Part shown: in pieces, positions 43,936 through 53,578 of the stretch
Layout: every line of letters starts with the position of its first letter
Numbering within the stretch: position 1 is the stretch's first letter
Assembly (NCBI RefSeq): GCF_001077535.1
Contig: NZ_CP011968.1
Location: forward strand, 682,001 to 746,000
Origin: Clostridioides difficile ATCC 9689 = DSM 1296
GTDB lineage: Bacteria; Bacillota; Clostridia; Peptostreptococcales; Peptostreptococcaceae
Direction: 5' to 3'
Length of the DNA stretch: 64,000 nucleotides
Translations under genes and position numbers: made by a program
The notes under the pieces: generated by a model
Databases searched by the model: none
The model's input: the letters and a program-made list of their open reading frames with translations, nothing else
What the model was told of the DNA's origin: nothing

Positions 43936-44717
43936 TAAAAAATAGCTACGCACACTTGTGACTTTAGTCATGAGTTAGTAGCTAAAATAGTCAGCATATA
44001 GGGAAACCTATATGTAGAGATAGGATAGAACCTATCCAATACTACTTGAATTGCTGGAAACCCCTAAAGCTAACCAAACTAAAACATAAGGATGAAATAA
44101 ACCTAAGTGTGAAAGTTACGAAAGTAGAAAAAATTGGTTAGATGGTATAAGGTTAAATCCTAAGTACTTTAAAATGGGCAATCAGCAGGTAAACTCCGAA
44201 TAGGAGAAACTTCAACGACTATTCCTCTTGAGGGAAGTACACTACAAGCTATTGGTAGTGGAAGTGGGTAGACCTTAACGGATAATGCCGAAGGATAAGA
44301 TATAGTCTGTGCTTGCATGAAAGTGTAAGAAGTTCATAAGAGAACTGCATAGGTAGTAGCGAACTTATGTGAACGACAACCTCAAAAATGATAAAAGTTA
44401 AGACTTACGGTTCTTAAATATGTTATTTAAAATTAAATATAAAACCTTCTAAATAATTGTTTTAAATAATTACATTTGTTAACATTATTATAAGAGAATG
44501 GATTTGTCCTAGTTGTAATGAAACTCACGATAGAGATATAAATGCAAGTATAAATATATTAAAAGAAGGATTAAGACTAATAACAATTCAAAATAAATAA
44601 CTTATGTAAGAACCGTAGGAACTACGGGGATAGCCTGTGGAGAATTAGTAAGACATATGTTAGTATGCAAAATTCTATGAAGCAGGAACCCTGTGACTTT
44701 AGTCATGGGAGGTTCAG
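43936..44717 (+). mobile_element. IStron (IS605-type/group I intron chimera), internally deleted
   Basis: 782 bp inserted behind TTGAT without target duplication, as in IS200/IS605 elements. The boundaries obey group I rules (exon 1 ends in T, element ends in G) and restore the ClC frame exactly (VFQFD + IGNVLPQD). The terminal hairpins TGACTTTAGTCA lie near both ends (43955 and 44694). No TnpA frame remains, and only the tail of TnpB is left. It must therefore be immobile on its own but may still splice. Confidence 0.88.
43936..44717 (+). ncRNA. group I self-splicing intron
   Basis: The conserved core is recognisable: Q-like AATCAGCAGGT (44180-44190), R-like TTCAACGACTA (44211-44221) and S-like AAGATATAGTC (44297-44307). 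About 350 bases of structured RNA follow exon 1, then the TnpB remnant. In this element class splicing removes the whole insertion from the mRNA. Confidence 0.85.
44493..44600 (+). pseudogene. TnpB remnant (C-terminal zinc finger and RuvC-III end)
   Basis: The frame [20 protein letters not shown], then NILKEGLRL to a stop at 44600, is the end of IS605-type TnpB: half of the zinc finger and the DRDxNAxxNI segment with the last RuvC Asp. The first ~330 codons are missing. Confidence 0.88.
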
Positions 44718-45629
44718 ATTGGAAATGTGTTGCCACAAGATTATTATGGATTAATAGTGATTTTAGGTGTTATTCTTGGAGTTATGGGGGCATTTTACAA
44801 CTGGTTTACTCTATATGTGCAGTCTTTATACAAGAAGATTCCTAAAATTGGTACCTTTGGAAAACTGTTGATTCCATTTATAATGGCTGGTATTCTTGGG
44901 ATTGTTATGCCTGATGTTCTGGGGAGTGGACACAATTTAGTTGAAGAACTTACAAGTCATGAATATATTTTTGGAATGGTTGTTTTGATTTTTGTTATAC
45001 GTTTTATATTTTCGGCTGTTAGTTTTGGGTCAGGTGCACCAGGGGGAATATTTTTTCCATTGCTTGTTTTAGGAGCATTTATAGGTGGAATATTTGGTAT
45101 GGTAGGTGTTAAAGTTTTTGGAATGAATCCCGATTATGTAAATAACTTTGTGCTTTTGGCTATGGCAGGATATTTTACAGCTATTGTGCGTGCCCCTTTG
45201 ACTGGTATCATATTAATTTTTGAAATGACAGGTTCTGTTAGTCAAATGCTTTCACTATCAGTAATTTCAATTGTGGCATATATTGTGGCTACACTTATGA
45301 AGTCTAAACCTATTTATGAAAGTCTTCTTGAGAGGTTACTTGAAAAAAATGGAGAACCTGTACATAAAGAGAGGGGCGAAAAGATACTAGACCAGTTCTC
45401 TGTTATGTTTGGCTCTCCTGTTGCGAACAAGGCAATTCAGGATGTACAGTGGCCTGAAAATTGTCTTTTGGTAGCAATTCAAAGAGGTGGAGAAGAAATT
45501 ATTCCTAGGGGTAAGACAATTCTTAGACCAAGTGATGTAATTGTGACTATGACAGATGAGAGAGATAGTGGTGCTGTGTATGATAAAATGGAAAATTTGT
45601 GTAAAGAACATACGGCACATATTTTTTAG
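44718..45629 (+). CDS. ClC-family chloride channel/antiporter, exon 2
   Basis: 303 codons plus stop. It opens with IGNVLPQDYYGL in frame with exon 1. It carries the second helix half, the filter motif GSGAPGGIFFPLLVLGA (GxFxP-type) and the pore Tyr region, then a C-terminal RCK_C/TrkA_C-like domain (LDQFSVMFGSP...CLLVAIQRGGEEIIPRGKT). Translation from the internal ATG at 44727 alone would give a non-functional half. A terminator follows at 45979. Confidence 0.9.
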   Translation: MGNVLPQDYYGLIVILGVILGVMGAFYNWFTLYVQSLYKKIPKIGTFGKLLIPFIMAGILGIVMPDVLGSGHNLVEELTSHEYIFGMVVLIFVIRFIFSAVSFGSGAPGGIFFPLLVLGAFIGGIFGMVGVKVFGMNPDYVNNFVLLAMAGYFTAIVRAPLTGIILIFEMTGSVSQMLSLSVISIVAYIVATLMKSKPIYESLLERLLEKNGEPVHKERGEKILDQFSVMFGSPVANKAIQDVQWPENCLLVAIQRGGEEIIPRGKTILRPSDVIVTMTDERDSGAVYDKMENLCKEHTAHIF

Positions 45630-45978
45630 GGATAATGATGAATGTTTAATAATGATAGAATATTTAATGAAGATTTGATTAAAAAATTGGTAATTTGAAA
45701 GAGAGTTAAGGAATTAATATAAGAAAATGAAAATGTGATATCTTAGATGTAAAAGAGTTTGAAGAAAATAATTGTATATATTTGTTAATGAGATTATATG
45801 GACTAATGGTATATTTATACTGTGCTAAAAGTTGCACTATTGTATGAGGAATGGGAATAAAGGGTTTGAAAAAATAGGTAGAAGATTTTTCAGATATTCT
45901 TATTGGGATATTTTAATTAATATATTTTAATTGCGATATTTTGGGAAGAATAGAATTTATTTATAAATGAAAATAATT
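45630..45978. other. gap behind the ClC gene
   Basis: 350 bases with no supported frame; AT-rich, with a short TATTTTAATT repeat near 45910-45930. Confidence 0.4.
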
Positions 45979-46012
45979 AAAAGGGGTTAAGGTTGTATTA
46001 GCCCCTTTTGCT
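45979..46012 (+). terminator. terminator behind the ClC gene
   Basis: AAAAGGGGTTA pairs with TAGCCCCTTTT around a short loop. Confidence 0.7.
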
Positions 46013-46015
46013 TAT

Positions 46016-46217
46016 AGAGTTTGGAAATGGTATCTTGATAGTAGTTGTTTCATGCTTATTATATTTTATTACATATTTTAAAATTGACCTTATTACTCCT
46101 AAATCATTGTTATATCAACTTTTAAAACACTTTCAAGACAATCGCCTATTGAAAACAAAGTTAATTAAAAACCTACATATCAGTTTAGTATTCGTGTAGA
46201 TGATTATATAAATATAA
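46016..46217 (+). pseudogene. decayed copy of the 3' end of the M56 peptidase gene
   Basis: GNGILIVVVSCLLYFITYFK, IDLITPKSLLYQ and a frame-shifted KPTYQ end correspond to GILIAVILCLLSSITYFKID, LITTKSIFYP and KPTYQINVYIDN, the tail of the gene at 46241. It is a diverged partial duplication located immediately upstream of the intact gene. Confidence 0.8.
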
Positions 46218-46240
46218 AAGTATAAGAAAGGTGAGTATCT

Positions 46241-47254
46241 GTGGTTAGTTCATTTTTAAATGATATCTTTAGAACAATTTTAGTAAGTTGTATTTTTATA
46301 GTTATTTTATTAGTCTTTAGAATAACTTTATTTAAGATTTTCAGTAAAAAATTTAATTACTATATATGGCTTATTGTGATTATTAAGCTATCATTACCAT
46401 TTATGAATTATACTTTTATATTTAATGAGTCAAAATATAATGGTAATATTAATAAGATAAGTTTAGGCAATTTTAATAGTATTTCTATTGTATATAGTAC
46501 TGTTTTAGTCTCTGTTTGGATTGCTATTACGATATTTTATTTAGTTTATACTTTATTGAAATATATTAAGCTTAAAAATATGATAAATGATTTGTCTTAT
46601 GATGTTGAGGATGATAAGATAAAAAATCTTTATGAAAATTTATTAAAAGAGCTTAAGATAAATAAAAAAATACGGCTTAAATATTCATATGAAGTTGAAA
46701 GTCCAGTATTTTTTAATTCGTGTGTCATTTTACCACCATGTGATTATACATTGAAAGAGTTAAACTGGATATTTAGGCATGAGTTGATGCATTTTAAGAG
46801 TAAAGACCTTTATATTAAGTATTTGGTGATATTTTTAAAATGTGTTTATTGGTTTAATCCTTTTGTGTATATAATGGAGAAGTTTATAGATTTGGATTGT
46901 GAATTTTATTGTGATGAAAGAGTTTTGAAGAATTGTACGATAGAAGAGAAGCAGGATTATGCATTGACAATAATTAGTGCAATGAGAAAAGGTTCAAATA
47001 GTTCAAATAAATTTGTGGCTGGATTACATAAGGAGTCAGATATTAAAAAAAGAGTGTTTAGTATGTTTAATGAAAAGTACAGAAATGGTATTTTGATAGC
47101 AGTTATTTTATGTTTATTATCTTCTATTACATATTTTAAAATTGATTTAATTACTACTAAATCAATATTTTATCCACTTTCAAAACAAACACCTATTGAA
47201 AACAGAACTAATTCAAAACCTACATATCAGATTAATGTTTATATAGATAATTAA
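46241..47254 (+). CDS. M56-family (BlaR1-like) membrane metallopeptidase
   Basis: 337 aa from GTG 46241 (AAAGGTGA 9 bases upstream). Four apolar segments include helices near 5-55 and 75-100, and one near the C-terminus (ILIAVILCLLSSITYFK). The zinc protease motif HELMH (180-184) is in FRHELMHFKSKDLYIKY, with a downstream EFYCDE. The protein lacks the extracellular penicillin-binding sensor of BlaR1 and MecR1. No BlaI-type repressor gene is adjacent, so its target is unknown. The 351-base gap behind it (47255-47605) contains only a short unassigned frame (NYSLEAPMPVNTGKEKITT) at ~47345-47417. Confidence 0.8.
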   Translation: MVSSFLNDIFRTILVSCIFIVILLVFRITLFKIFSKKFNYYIWLIVIIKLSLPFMNYTFIFNESKYNGNINKISLGNFNSISIVYSTVLVSVWIAITIFYLVYTLLKYIKLKNMINDLSYDVEDDKIKNLYENLLKELKINKKIRLKYSYEVESPVFFNSCVILPPCDYTLKELNWIFRHELMHFKSKDLYIKYLVIFLKCVYWFNPFVYIMEKFIDLDCEFYCDERVLKNCTIEEKQDYALTIISAMRKGSNSSNKFVAGLHKESDIKKRVFSMFNEKYRNGILIAVILCLLSSITYFKIDLITTKSIFYPLSKQTPIENRTNSKPTYQINVYIDN

Positions 47255-47605
47255 AAAATACAAAGTTTAACAAGAGATTAATATAAATAATTTTAATAAG
47301 TATCTTTCACATATGTTAAATTTACTTTAATTATATTAAAGCCAATGAATTATTCTTTAGAAGCTCCAATGCCAGTAAATACAGGTAAAGAAAAAATTAC
47401 TACAATTGTAGATTAAAAATGTTCTAATATTTAAAAAAATGCAAAAGTGTAAGAAGGGTAAAAATCTATTATAATACATTAAAAACTAAATTTAGAAAAA
47501 TTTACATAATTAGAAAAATGATTTGATAAAAAATAAAGTTAAATATTAACTAAGTAAATTTGAAAAAGAAAAAATATAAAGTACAAATTTAAAAGGAGGT
47601 AACTA

Positions 47606-48175
47606 ATGAAAAAGAAGTTGGAAGATATGACTTTAGAGGAGTTATGGAACTTGTTTCCTATATTTTTGACTACTCACAAAGAATGTTGGAAAAATTGGTT
47701 TAAAGAAGAACAATATAGACTAACTGGAATATTGCCAATGCAAAAAATTGTTAGAATAAGTCATATTGGAAGTACTTCTGTGAGTACGATTTATGCCAAG
47801 CCCATTGTTGACATACTGATTGAGATAATTCCTGATTATAATATGAAAGATATTAAAGATTTGATTGAGTCGAATGGATATATTTGTATGTCTGAGAGCA
47901 GTAGTAGGCTTTCACTTAATAAAGGGTATACAGTAGATGGATTTGAAGAACGAGTTTTTCATTTGCATATAAGGTATGTAGGTGATAATGATGAGTTGTT
48001 TTTTAGAGATTACTTAATTGACCACCCAGATGTTGCAAAGGAGTATGAAAAACTTAAGTTGGACCTTTGGAAGAAGTATGAGCATAATCGTGATGCTTAT
48101 ACAGATAGTAAACTAGATTTTGTTAGGGAGTTTACTGAAAAGGCAAAGGTGTTGTATTCTAATAGATATAATTAG
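47606..48175 (+). CDS. GrpB/UPF0157 family protein with N-terminal extension
   Basis: 189 aa. The core VRISHIGSTSVSTIYAKPIV, DILIEI, VFHLHIRY and FFRDYLIDHP are shared with the GrpB protein at 42577. Ahead of it lies an extra ~30-residue segment (MTLEELWNLFPIFLTTHKECW) typical of a Firmicute subgroup. Unknown substrate; cytosolic. RBS AAAAGGAGGT. Confidence 0.82.
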   Translation: MKKKLEDMTLEELWNLFPIFLTTHKECWKNWFKEEQYRLTGILPMQKIVRISHIGSTSVSTIYAKPIVDILIEIIPDYNMKDIKDLIESNGYICMSESSSRLSLNKGYTVDGFEERVFHLHIRYVGDNDELFFRDYLIDHPDVAKEYEKLKLDLWKKYEHNRDAYTDSKLDFVREFTEKAKVLYSNRYN

Positions 48176-48240
48176 AAATAGGTACAATTAGATATTTATC
48201 TTATATATTGTATTATATTTTTTAAGAAAGTAATTAATAG

Positions 48241-48284
48241 AAAAAGGGCTTGTTTCAAAATGGAGAGATAAATCCCTTTTTCAT
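48241..48284 (+). terminator. weak terminator
   Basis: AAAAAGGG pairs with CCCTTTTT over a 25-base loop. Bases 48285-48510 contain a further small inverted repeat (GTGCCTCA...TGAGACAC) and nothing else. Confidence 0.5.
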
Positions 48285-48510
48285 TGTTGAAAGGATAAAA
48301 ATATATTTGATTTCATGTAAAAAAGAGTGCCTCATCAACTAAAAAGTTTATTTTGAGACACACACATTTTTACTAAGGTAAATAAAATATCACATTTGAT
48401 TAAATTTTAAGTTAATGAATATATGTGTAAATATTTAATTATAAGTTATTATAATTTTACATAGTATCAAACAATCTAATTTGTATTATATAAGATAATC
48501 TAATTTTAGA

Positions 48511-49848
48511 CTAAAATAATCTAATATAAAGAAATAAAGAAAATTCACTCTCAGTATAAGAGATATCCAATTTTCCATTGTACTTATTAACAATTTCTCT
48601 AATATTCTCAATACCATATCCGTGAGAATTACTATCTTTTTTATCTGAAATAAATAGTTCTTGTTTTCTATTGATAGGATTTACCTTGTTGTTTGTCAAT
48701 AAATAGCTAAAATACTCCTTCTCACAACGTGCCTTTAATACCACTTTTCTATTTGACAAATCAGGAATTTTCAAAGATGCTTCTATAGCGTTATCTAAAG
48801 AATTTGAAAAAATAGTACATAAATCTATAGGTTCTATACCCAAGTGATTGTCTATATCTATATTAAAGTGCACATCAACACCATTTTCTTCTAAACTTGT
48901 ATGACGAAGATTTAAAATTGAGTTAAGAGCTTGGTTTTTGCAAAATTGTTTTCCACTAAGAGTACCTATACCTATTTTTAACTGATTAAAATACTTTTTA
49001 GCTCCAGCAATATCTTCAATTTCTAAATACGATTCAATCATTTGAAAGTGATTATTCATATCATGTCGCATTTTGCGTATTTGAATTTGTTGATTTTCTA
49101 GTAAGTTATAGTATTTTTCTTTTAGGTGATTTGCTTGTTTTTCTATCTTCATCTTTACATTTTCAATCAATGGCTGTAAAAGAAGTATCACACCGATATT
49201 TGCCAGAATTGCTGACAAGATGATTAGATAAGTGCCATAAGGTAAGTTGCCTAAGATAATATTCTTATTACTACCCATAGGGATTAAATTAGTAGGTGGC
49301 AGAATAATAGCAATTAATATTGATAAAAATGAAGATATACATACCATATCAATAAAAATCCATATTTTATTTGATAAGTATTGTTTTATATTGACCAATC
49401 TATTCTTTAGGAAAATATGTATTAAAAACCAAAATAATAATTTAATTAGAGCAGAAATTATCTGGACTATTGAAAGTATTAAAATATACTCTTTTGAGTG
49501 TATAAGTTCCTCATATATAGGGTTGTTTATAAAAAGAAAATTAAGCCCAATTATAATAGGATAAAGTATCATGACAACTGATATTATAGGAATTAATTTG
49601 CTTTTGCTACATATTATAAGTAGTATAAAATATCCAAATAGTGTAAACAAAATATTTACGGGGTCGGAAAGCCATATTATCATTTGACTAATAATAGAGT
49701 AGCCCAAAATCAATATGATTTTGAAAATCCAATGATTCCTAAAGTCTATAAAATAGGAAGTCAACTTATAAAGAAAAAAGGCTATGAAAATATTGATTAA
49801 TATTAGAATAAAATTTATGCTTGTAGAGATTAAAGAATAAATGCCCAT
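48511..49848 (-). CDS. AgrC-like GHKL sensor histidine kinase
   Basis: 445 aa with about six or seven membrane helices in residues 1-220, a coiled linker, the phosphoacceptor His262 in RKMRHDMNNHF, the N box DLCTIFSNSLDNAIEAS, and a G box (SHGYGIENIREIV). Its cognate LytTR regulator is 524 bases upstream on the same strand, with a tandem array between them. Next to a BceAB-like transporter, it probably senses a peptide antibiotic or signal peptide. The array may separate the two genes transcriptionally. Confidence 0.88.
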   Translation of the reverse strand: MGIYSLISTSINFILILINIFIAFFLYKLTSYFIDFRNHWIFKIILILGYSIISQMIIWLSDPVNILFTLFGYFILLIICSKSKLIPIISVVMILYPIIIGLNFLFINNPIYEELIHSKEYILILSIVQIISALIKLLFWFLIHIFLKNRLVNIKQYLSNKIWIFIDMVCISSFLSILIAIILPPTNLIPMGSNKNIILGNLPYGTYLIILSAILANIGVILLLQPLIENVKMKIEKQANHLKEKYYNLLENQQIQIRKMRHDMNNHFQMIESYLEIEDIAGAKKYFNQLKIGIGTLSGKQFCKNQALNSILNLRHTSLEENGVDVHFNIDIDNHLGIEPIDLCTIFSNSLDNAIEASLKIPDLSNRKVVLKARCEKEYFSYLLTNNKVNPINRKQELFISDKKDSNSHGYGIENIREIVNKYNGKLDISYTESEFSLFLYIRLF

Positions 49849-49859
49849 TTAATATACCT

Positions 49860-50372
49860 TTCTATTAATTAAGATTCTGGAAACTAAGTTTTAAAAAATT
49901 AAATCTTAAAAATTAAAATTCTGGAAATTAGATTTCAAAGAATTGATTTTGAAAAATAAAATTCTAGAAATTAAGCTTCAAAAAATTGAGTTTTAAAAGA
50001 TTGAAATTTTAAAAATTAAGTTTCAAAAAATTAAATTTGAAAAAAAACTCTAAAAACTAAGCTTCAAAAAATTGAATTTTGAAAGATTGAAATTCTAGAA
50101 ACTAAGCTTTAAAAAATTAAGTTTGAAAAAAACTCTAAAAACTAAGCTTCAAAAAATTAAATTTTGAAAGATTGAAATTCTAGAAACTGAGCTTTAAAAA
50201 ATTAAGTTTGAAAAAAACTCTAAAAACTAAGCTTCAAAAAATTAAATTTTGAAAGATTGAAATTCTAGAAATTAATCTTCAAAAAATTAAATTTGAAAAA
50301 ACAAAACTCTAAAAACTAAGCTTTAAAAAATTAAGTTTCAAAAATAAAATTCTAGAGATTGAACTTCAAAAA
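49860..50372. repeat. 85-bp minisatellite between regulator and kinase genes
   Basis: The unit is 85 bp (GCTTCAAAAAATT at 50061, 50146 and 50231), itself made of two ~42-bp halves built on AAAATTAAGTTT...CTCTAAAAACTAAGCTT. It fills the whole gap from the end of the regulator gene to the kinase RBS. Confidence 0.9.
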
Positions 50373-51083
50373 TTAAGATTCTAACATATACCTTGTAAAT
50401 TTTCCTACAACCTCTTGATATTTTTTACGGCTTATAGGAATTTTTTCATTCTGAACTTTGGCATAAGTTTGAGTTATACTATCTACATGGTTTAGATTGA
50501 CAATATACCTTTGATGCGTACGTATAAAATTAGAGGGAAGAACAGTTTCCATATCATTTAATTTTCCGTAGTATTCTAATGTTTTATCAAAGGTAACTAC
50601 AGTTAATTTTCTTAGCTCACTTTTAAAGTAGAGGATATCTTTTGTATTAATTTTACAAAGATTAGTTCCAATCTGAACTGTAATAAAGTTTTCTTTCCAT
50701 TGTTCTAATTTTTTTAGTGCTTCTTTTAATACTTTACATATTTTTTCAGTTTTATAAGGTTTTAAGATGTAGTTCAAAGCTCCTACATCATATCCATGAA
50801 ATACATAGTCAGAAAAACCTGTGACAAAGATGATTATAGTATCCTTTGAATGTTTTCGTATAGTTTTTGCTATGTCAACGCCATTACTTTTTCCAAGTTC
50901 AATATCTAAAAAAATAATATCTATGTAATAATTTTCGTGTTCTAGATTGTATACTAGACTTTCTCCATTTGAATATTCTTTTATTTGGTAGGGGTAGCCC
51001 CACAAATCCATTTCTCTTGTAATGATTTTATTCAGCATGTTTCTTTGTTGTTTTTCATCATCACAAATACAAATCGAAGTCAA
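50373..51083 (-). CDS. LytTR-type response regulator
   Basis: 236 aa from TTG 51083; AAAGGAG lies 8 bases before it, and the longer TTG at 51101 would run through that site. The receiver domain has the acidic pair in CICDDEKQ, the phosphoacceptor Asp60 in IIFLDIELG and Lys in LKPYK. The C-terminal LytTR domain (ITVQIGTNLCKINTKDILYF ... RTHQRYIVNLNHV) binds DNA. It pairs with the GHKL kinase downstream and probably controls the ABC transporter genes upstream. Confidence 0.9.
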   Translation of the reverse strand: MTSICICDDEKQQRNMLNKIITREMDLWGYPYQIKEYSNGESLVYNLEHENYYIDIIFLDIELGKSNGVDIAKTIRKHSKDTIIIFVTGFSDYVFHGYDVGALNYILKPYKTEKICKVLKEALKKLEQWKENFITVQIGTNLCKINTKDILYFKSELRKLTVVTFDKTLEYYGKLNDMETVLPSNFIRTHQRYIVNLNHVDSITQTYAKVQNEKIPISRKKYQEVVGKFTRYMLES

Positions 51084-51240
51084 TTTTTTATCTCCTTTCA
51101 AATTTTATATTTATATAGTTAAGTATATAATATATTTTGCTACCTAGATATATAAAATGAAATAACAATTATATCCAGATAGCAAAATAAAATTTTTTAT
51201 ATTAGTATACTTACACTTAAAACTATTCTATTAAACTTAT

Positions 51241-51486
51241 TCTGAAGTGCTAATGATTTTCTTATTAAAAAATCTAACAATCTTTCTTATTATAAAATAC
51301 AAATGCTTTTATTATTATAAAAAGTAATGATTTTATTACTTTAAAAATCTAATAACCTTTCTTATTATAAAACACCAATGATTTTATTACTTTAAAAATC
51401 TAATAACCTTTTTTATTATAAAACACCAATGATTTTATTACTTTAAAAATCTAATAACCTTTTTTATTATAAAATACCAATAATTT
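51241..51486. repeat. 51-bp minisatellite seeded by the permease stop codon
   Basis: Copies of TTATAAAACACCAATGATTTTATTAC plus TTTAAAAATCTAATAACCT (51-bp period, 51373 to 51424 to ~51475). On the minus strand each copy contains the codons for IIGVL-stop, matching the permease end KIIGIL-stop. Bases 51084-51240 show nothing else. Confidence 0.88.
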
Positions 51487-53578
51487 TTTTGAATTTCTTA
51501 TAAGTTAATAGATATATAAGGTACATATAAACCCCACAAATCCCTATAAAACCTAAGTTTATCAAAAGAGCATTGACCTCACTATTGACGATTCTACCAT
51601 CATTATTTAACATAATCATAAAATTAAACAGATAAATTAAAAAACTTCCTGCAATAAGAGGGTATGAAAATACTTTCTTTAATTGATTTCTAATACAGAA
51701 CTTTATATAATCATTGTTTGCTCCTAATCGATTTAAATCCATAAAGACCTGCTTGTGATTTATAGCTATAGTAACACCCCTTGTATATGCAATGATTCCT
51801 ACTGCTGTAAAACATATGATTGCCACATATATGAATAACATTAAGAAGACTGCCATGTTTTTTATCATATCTTGGCTTTGTAAAATTTTAAAGTTAGGAT
51901 AGTATTTCCAATTAAGATACAACTGATTGTTGTTTGGGTCTAGTTTTAAATGACCTTCACCACTTGGATATTCTTCATCCATAAAATATTTTCTTCCAGT
52001 TGATTCATAACGTTTTTTTACGTATTCATCATAACCACTGAACATGCCCATTTCCTTAGATGTTCTTTTTATAATTTCTTTCTTTAAGTCATTGGCAAAA
52101 GCATAGGTATCTTTATCTACATTAAATAGTATAGAATTATTGTAATTTTTTATGGATAAATCTTTAGTAAATGATTTATAATCCTCATCATTAAGGACAT
52201 AGGCGTTCATACTTCTATTTTGAAAAAAAGAACCATTAAATATTATTTTTCCAGCATATCTAAAGGGGATTTCTTTTTCTGTGACTGGGCTTGATATAAA
52301 TTTGGTATATTTATAATCTTGATTTTCATTTCCTTTATTTACAACAGCAAGATATTCACCATTTTTTATAGTTATTGGTTTGCCAATTAGCTTGGAAAAA
52401 TCTTTAGAATTAAAGAACATATCATAGGAGCTTTTTTTCATATATACCTTTTCGATAGTTCCATCTTTATGATATATTGATTCTACACCATCAACAATTA
52501 ATTCTATAGAAGGAATTTCCATATAGTTTTGAATTTTTATATTGTGTTTATCTGCTAATTGTTCAATATCTTTTTTTGATACCTGTTTATCTCTTTGATT
52601 GTAGGTAAAAGTATAATCTATAGGGTTATTTTTAAGAGTATCATAGATACCTGTAACCATATTAGGAACATAGAATACAGCAAATAATGCTCCTGCAATC
52701 AAAAATGAAATAACACACATGTTTTTTACTGTTTGTCTTCCCATAAATCTCATCATGCTAGTTGATATGATGTTTTTATAGTATTTCTCTGGATGTTTTC
52801 CTCTTTTAGCATGTACAACTATGTATGTCATAATCATATATATTCCAATAAGAGAGAGTAGATAAGTAAAGCTCCATACAGATGGTAGTCTATAATTTAA
52901 TTTGTTTATAGTTAGTGAAGGTACGAGATATCCTAGAAAAATACCTAGTATAATAAAAATTATACCTAATATACCATACCAGTCCTTTACATCCTGTATT
53001 GGTTCAGATATTCTCTGGTCATTTAATATATCAATTATATTTGTACGATTAATAAATTTTACAGAAAGTATAAATATGCATAATGTCACAAATACACTAA
53101 ATATAAATCCATATATGAATCCTTGAGTTCCAAAATGATATGTCATTTCTCTGGTATCAATAATCACTAATTGAAATATTTTCCATATACCAAAAGATAC
53201 AGGAATACTTAATATAAGACCTAAAAAACAGCATACTACTGAAATTAACAATATCTCTGAAAATAGAAGTTTTTTTAATTTCTTCTTATCTGTTCCTAGA
53301 GCCATGAAAATACCAATTTCCTTGCTTTTAAATTTTAAAAAGAGGGAAGATGCGTATGTAGTAAAGACAGTGCATCCTAATATAGCAACTGAGAATATCA
53401 TTGTAGCCTGTTTTCTGCTATCTCCACCAGTTGGAAGTATGTTTTGTATTGTTGGGCTAAAATAAATTAGAGCATATGAAGTTACTAATACCACAGAAAG
53501 TATTATACAAAAGAATAAAGTTGTATAGTTCTTCCAATTATAGGCTCGAAGTTTACTGTATAATTTATTAATTGTCAT
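51467..53578 (-). CDS. BceB-type FtsX-like ABC transporter permease
   Basis: 703 aa with ten apolar segments. Four lie in the N-terminal third (FtsX domain at ~60-180: GTDKKKLKKLLFSEILLIS), then more follow, with a large ~220-residue extracytoplasmic loop (about 310-540) before a final membrane bundle. This topology is that of BceB/VraG permeases, which remove or detoxify cell-wall-active peptide antibiotics. Its start codon overlaps the end of the ATPase gene by 11 bases, so the two are translationally coupled. Confidence 0.9.
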   Translation of the reverse strand: MTINKLYSKLRAYNWKNYTTLFFCIILSVVLVTSYALIYFSPTIQNILPTGGDSRKQATMIFSVAILGCTVFTTYASSLFLKFKSKEIGIFMALGTDKKKLKKLLFSEILLISVVCCFLGLILSIPVSFGIWKIFQLVIIDTREMTYHFGTQGFIYGFIFSVFVTLCIFILSVKFINRTNIIDILNDQRISEPIQDVKDWYGILGIIFIILGIFLGYLVPSLTINKLNYRLPSVWSFTYLLSLIGIYMIMTYIVVHAKRGKHPEKYYKNIISTSMMRFMGRQTVKNMCVISFLIAGALFAVFYVPNMVTGIYDTLKNNPIDYTFTYNQRDKQVSKKDIEQLADKHNIKIQNYMEIPSIELIVDGVESIYHKDGTIEKVYMKKSSYDMFFNSKDFSKLIGKPITIKNGEYLAVVNKGNENQDYKYTKFISSPVTEKEIPFRYAGKIIFNGSFFQNRSMNAYVLNDEDYKSFTKDLSIKNYNNSILFNVDKDTYAFANDLKKEIIKRTSKEMGMFSGYDEYVKKRYESTGRKYFMDEEYPSGEGHLKLDPNNNQLYLNWKYYPNFKILQSQDMIKNMAVFLMLFIYVAIICFTAVGIIAYTRGVTIAINHKQVFMDLNRLGANNDYIKFCIRNQLKKVFSYPLIAGSFLIYLFNFMIMLNNDGRIVNSEVNALLINLGFIGICGVYMYLIYLLTYKKFKKIIGIL

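Noticed and set aside
44727..45629. Annotating the downstream ClC part as an independent gene
   Set aside because: No ribosome-binding site precedes ATG 44727, the protein would begin in mid-fold, and the frame joins exactly to exon 1 at predicted splice sites.
47340..47420. Short frame NYSLEAPMPVNTGKEKITT
   Set aside because: It could be the tail of a lost gene, but it is too short and shows no recognisable family.
49860..50372. Regularly spaced repeats that could suggest a CRISPR array
   Set aside because: The units are contiguous without unique spacers and no cas gene is present; the same holds for all the other arrays in the window.
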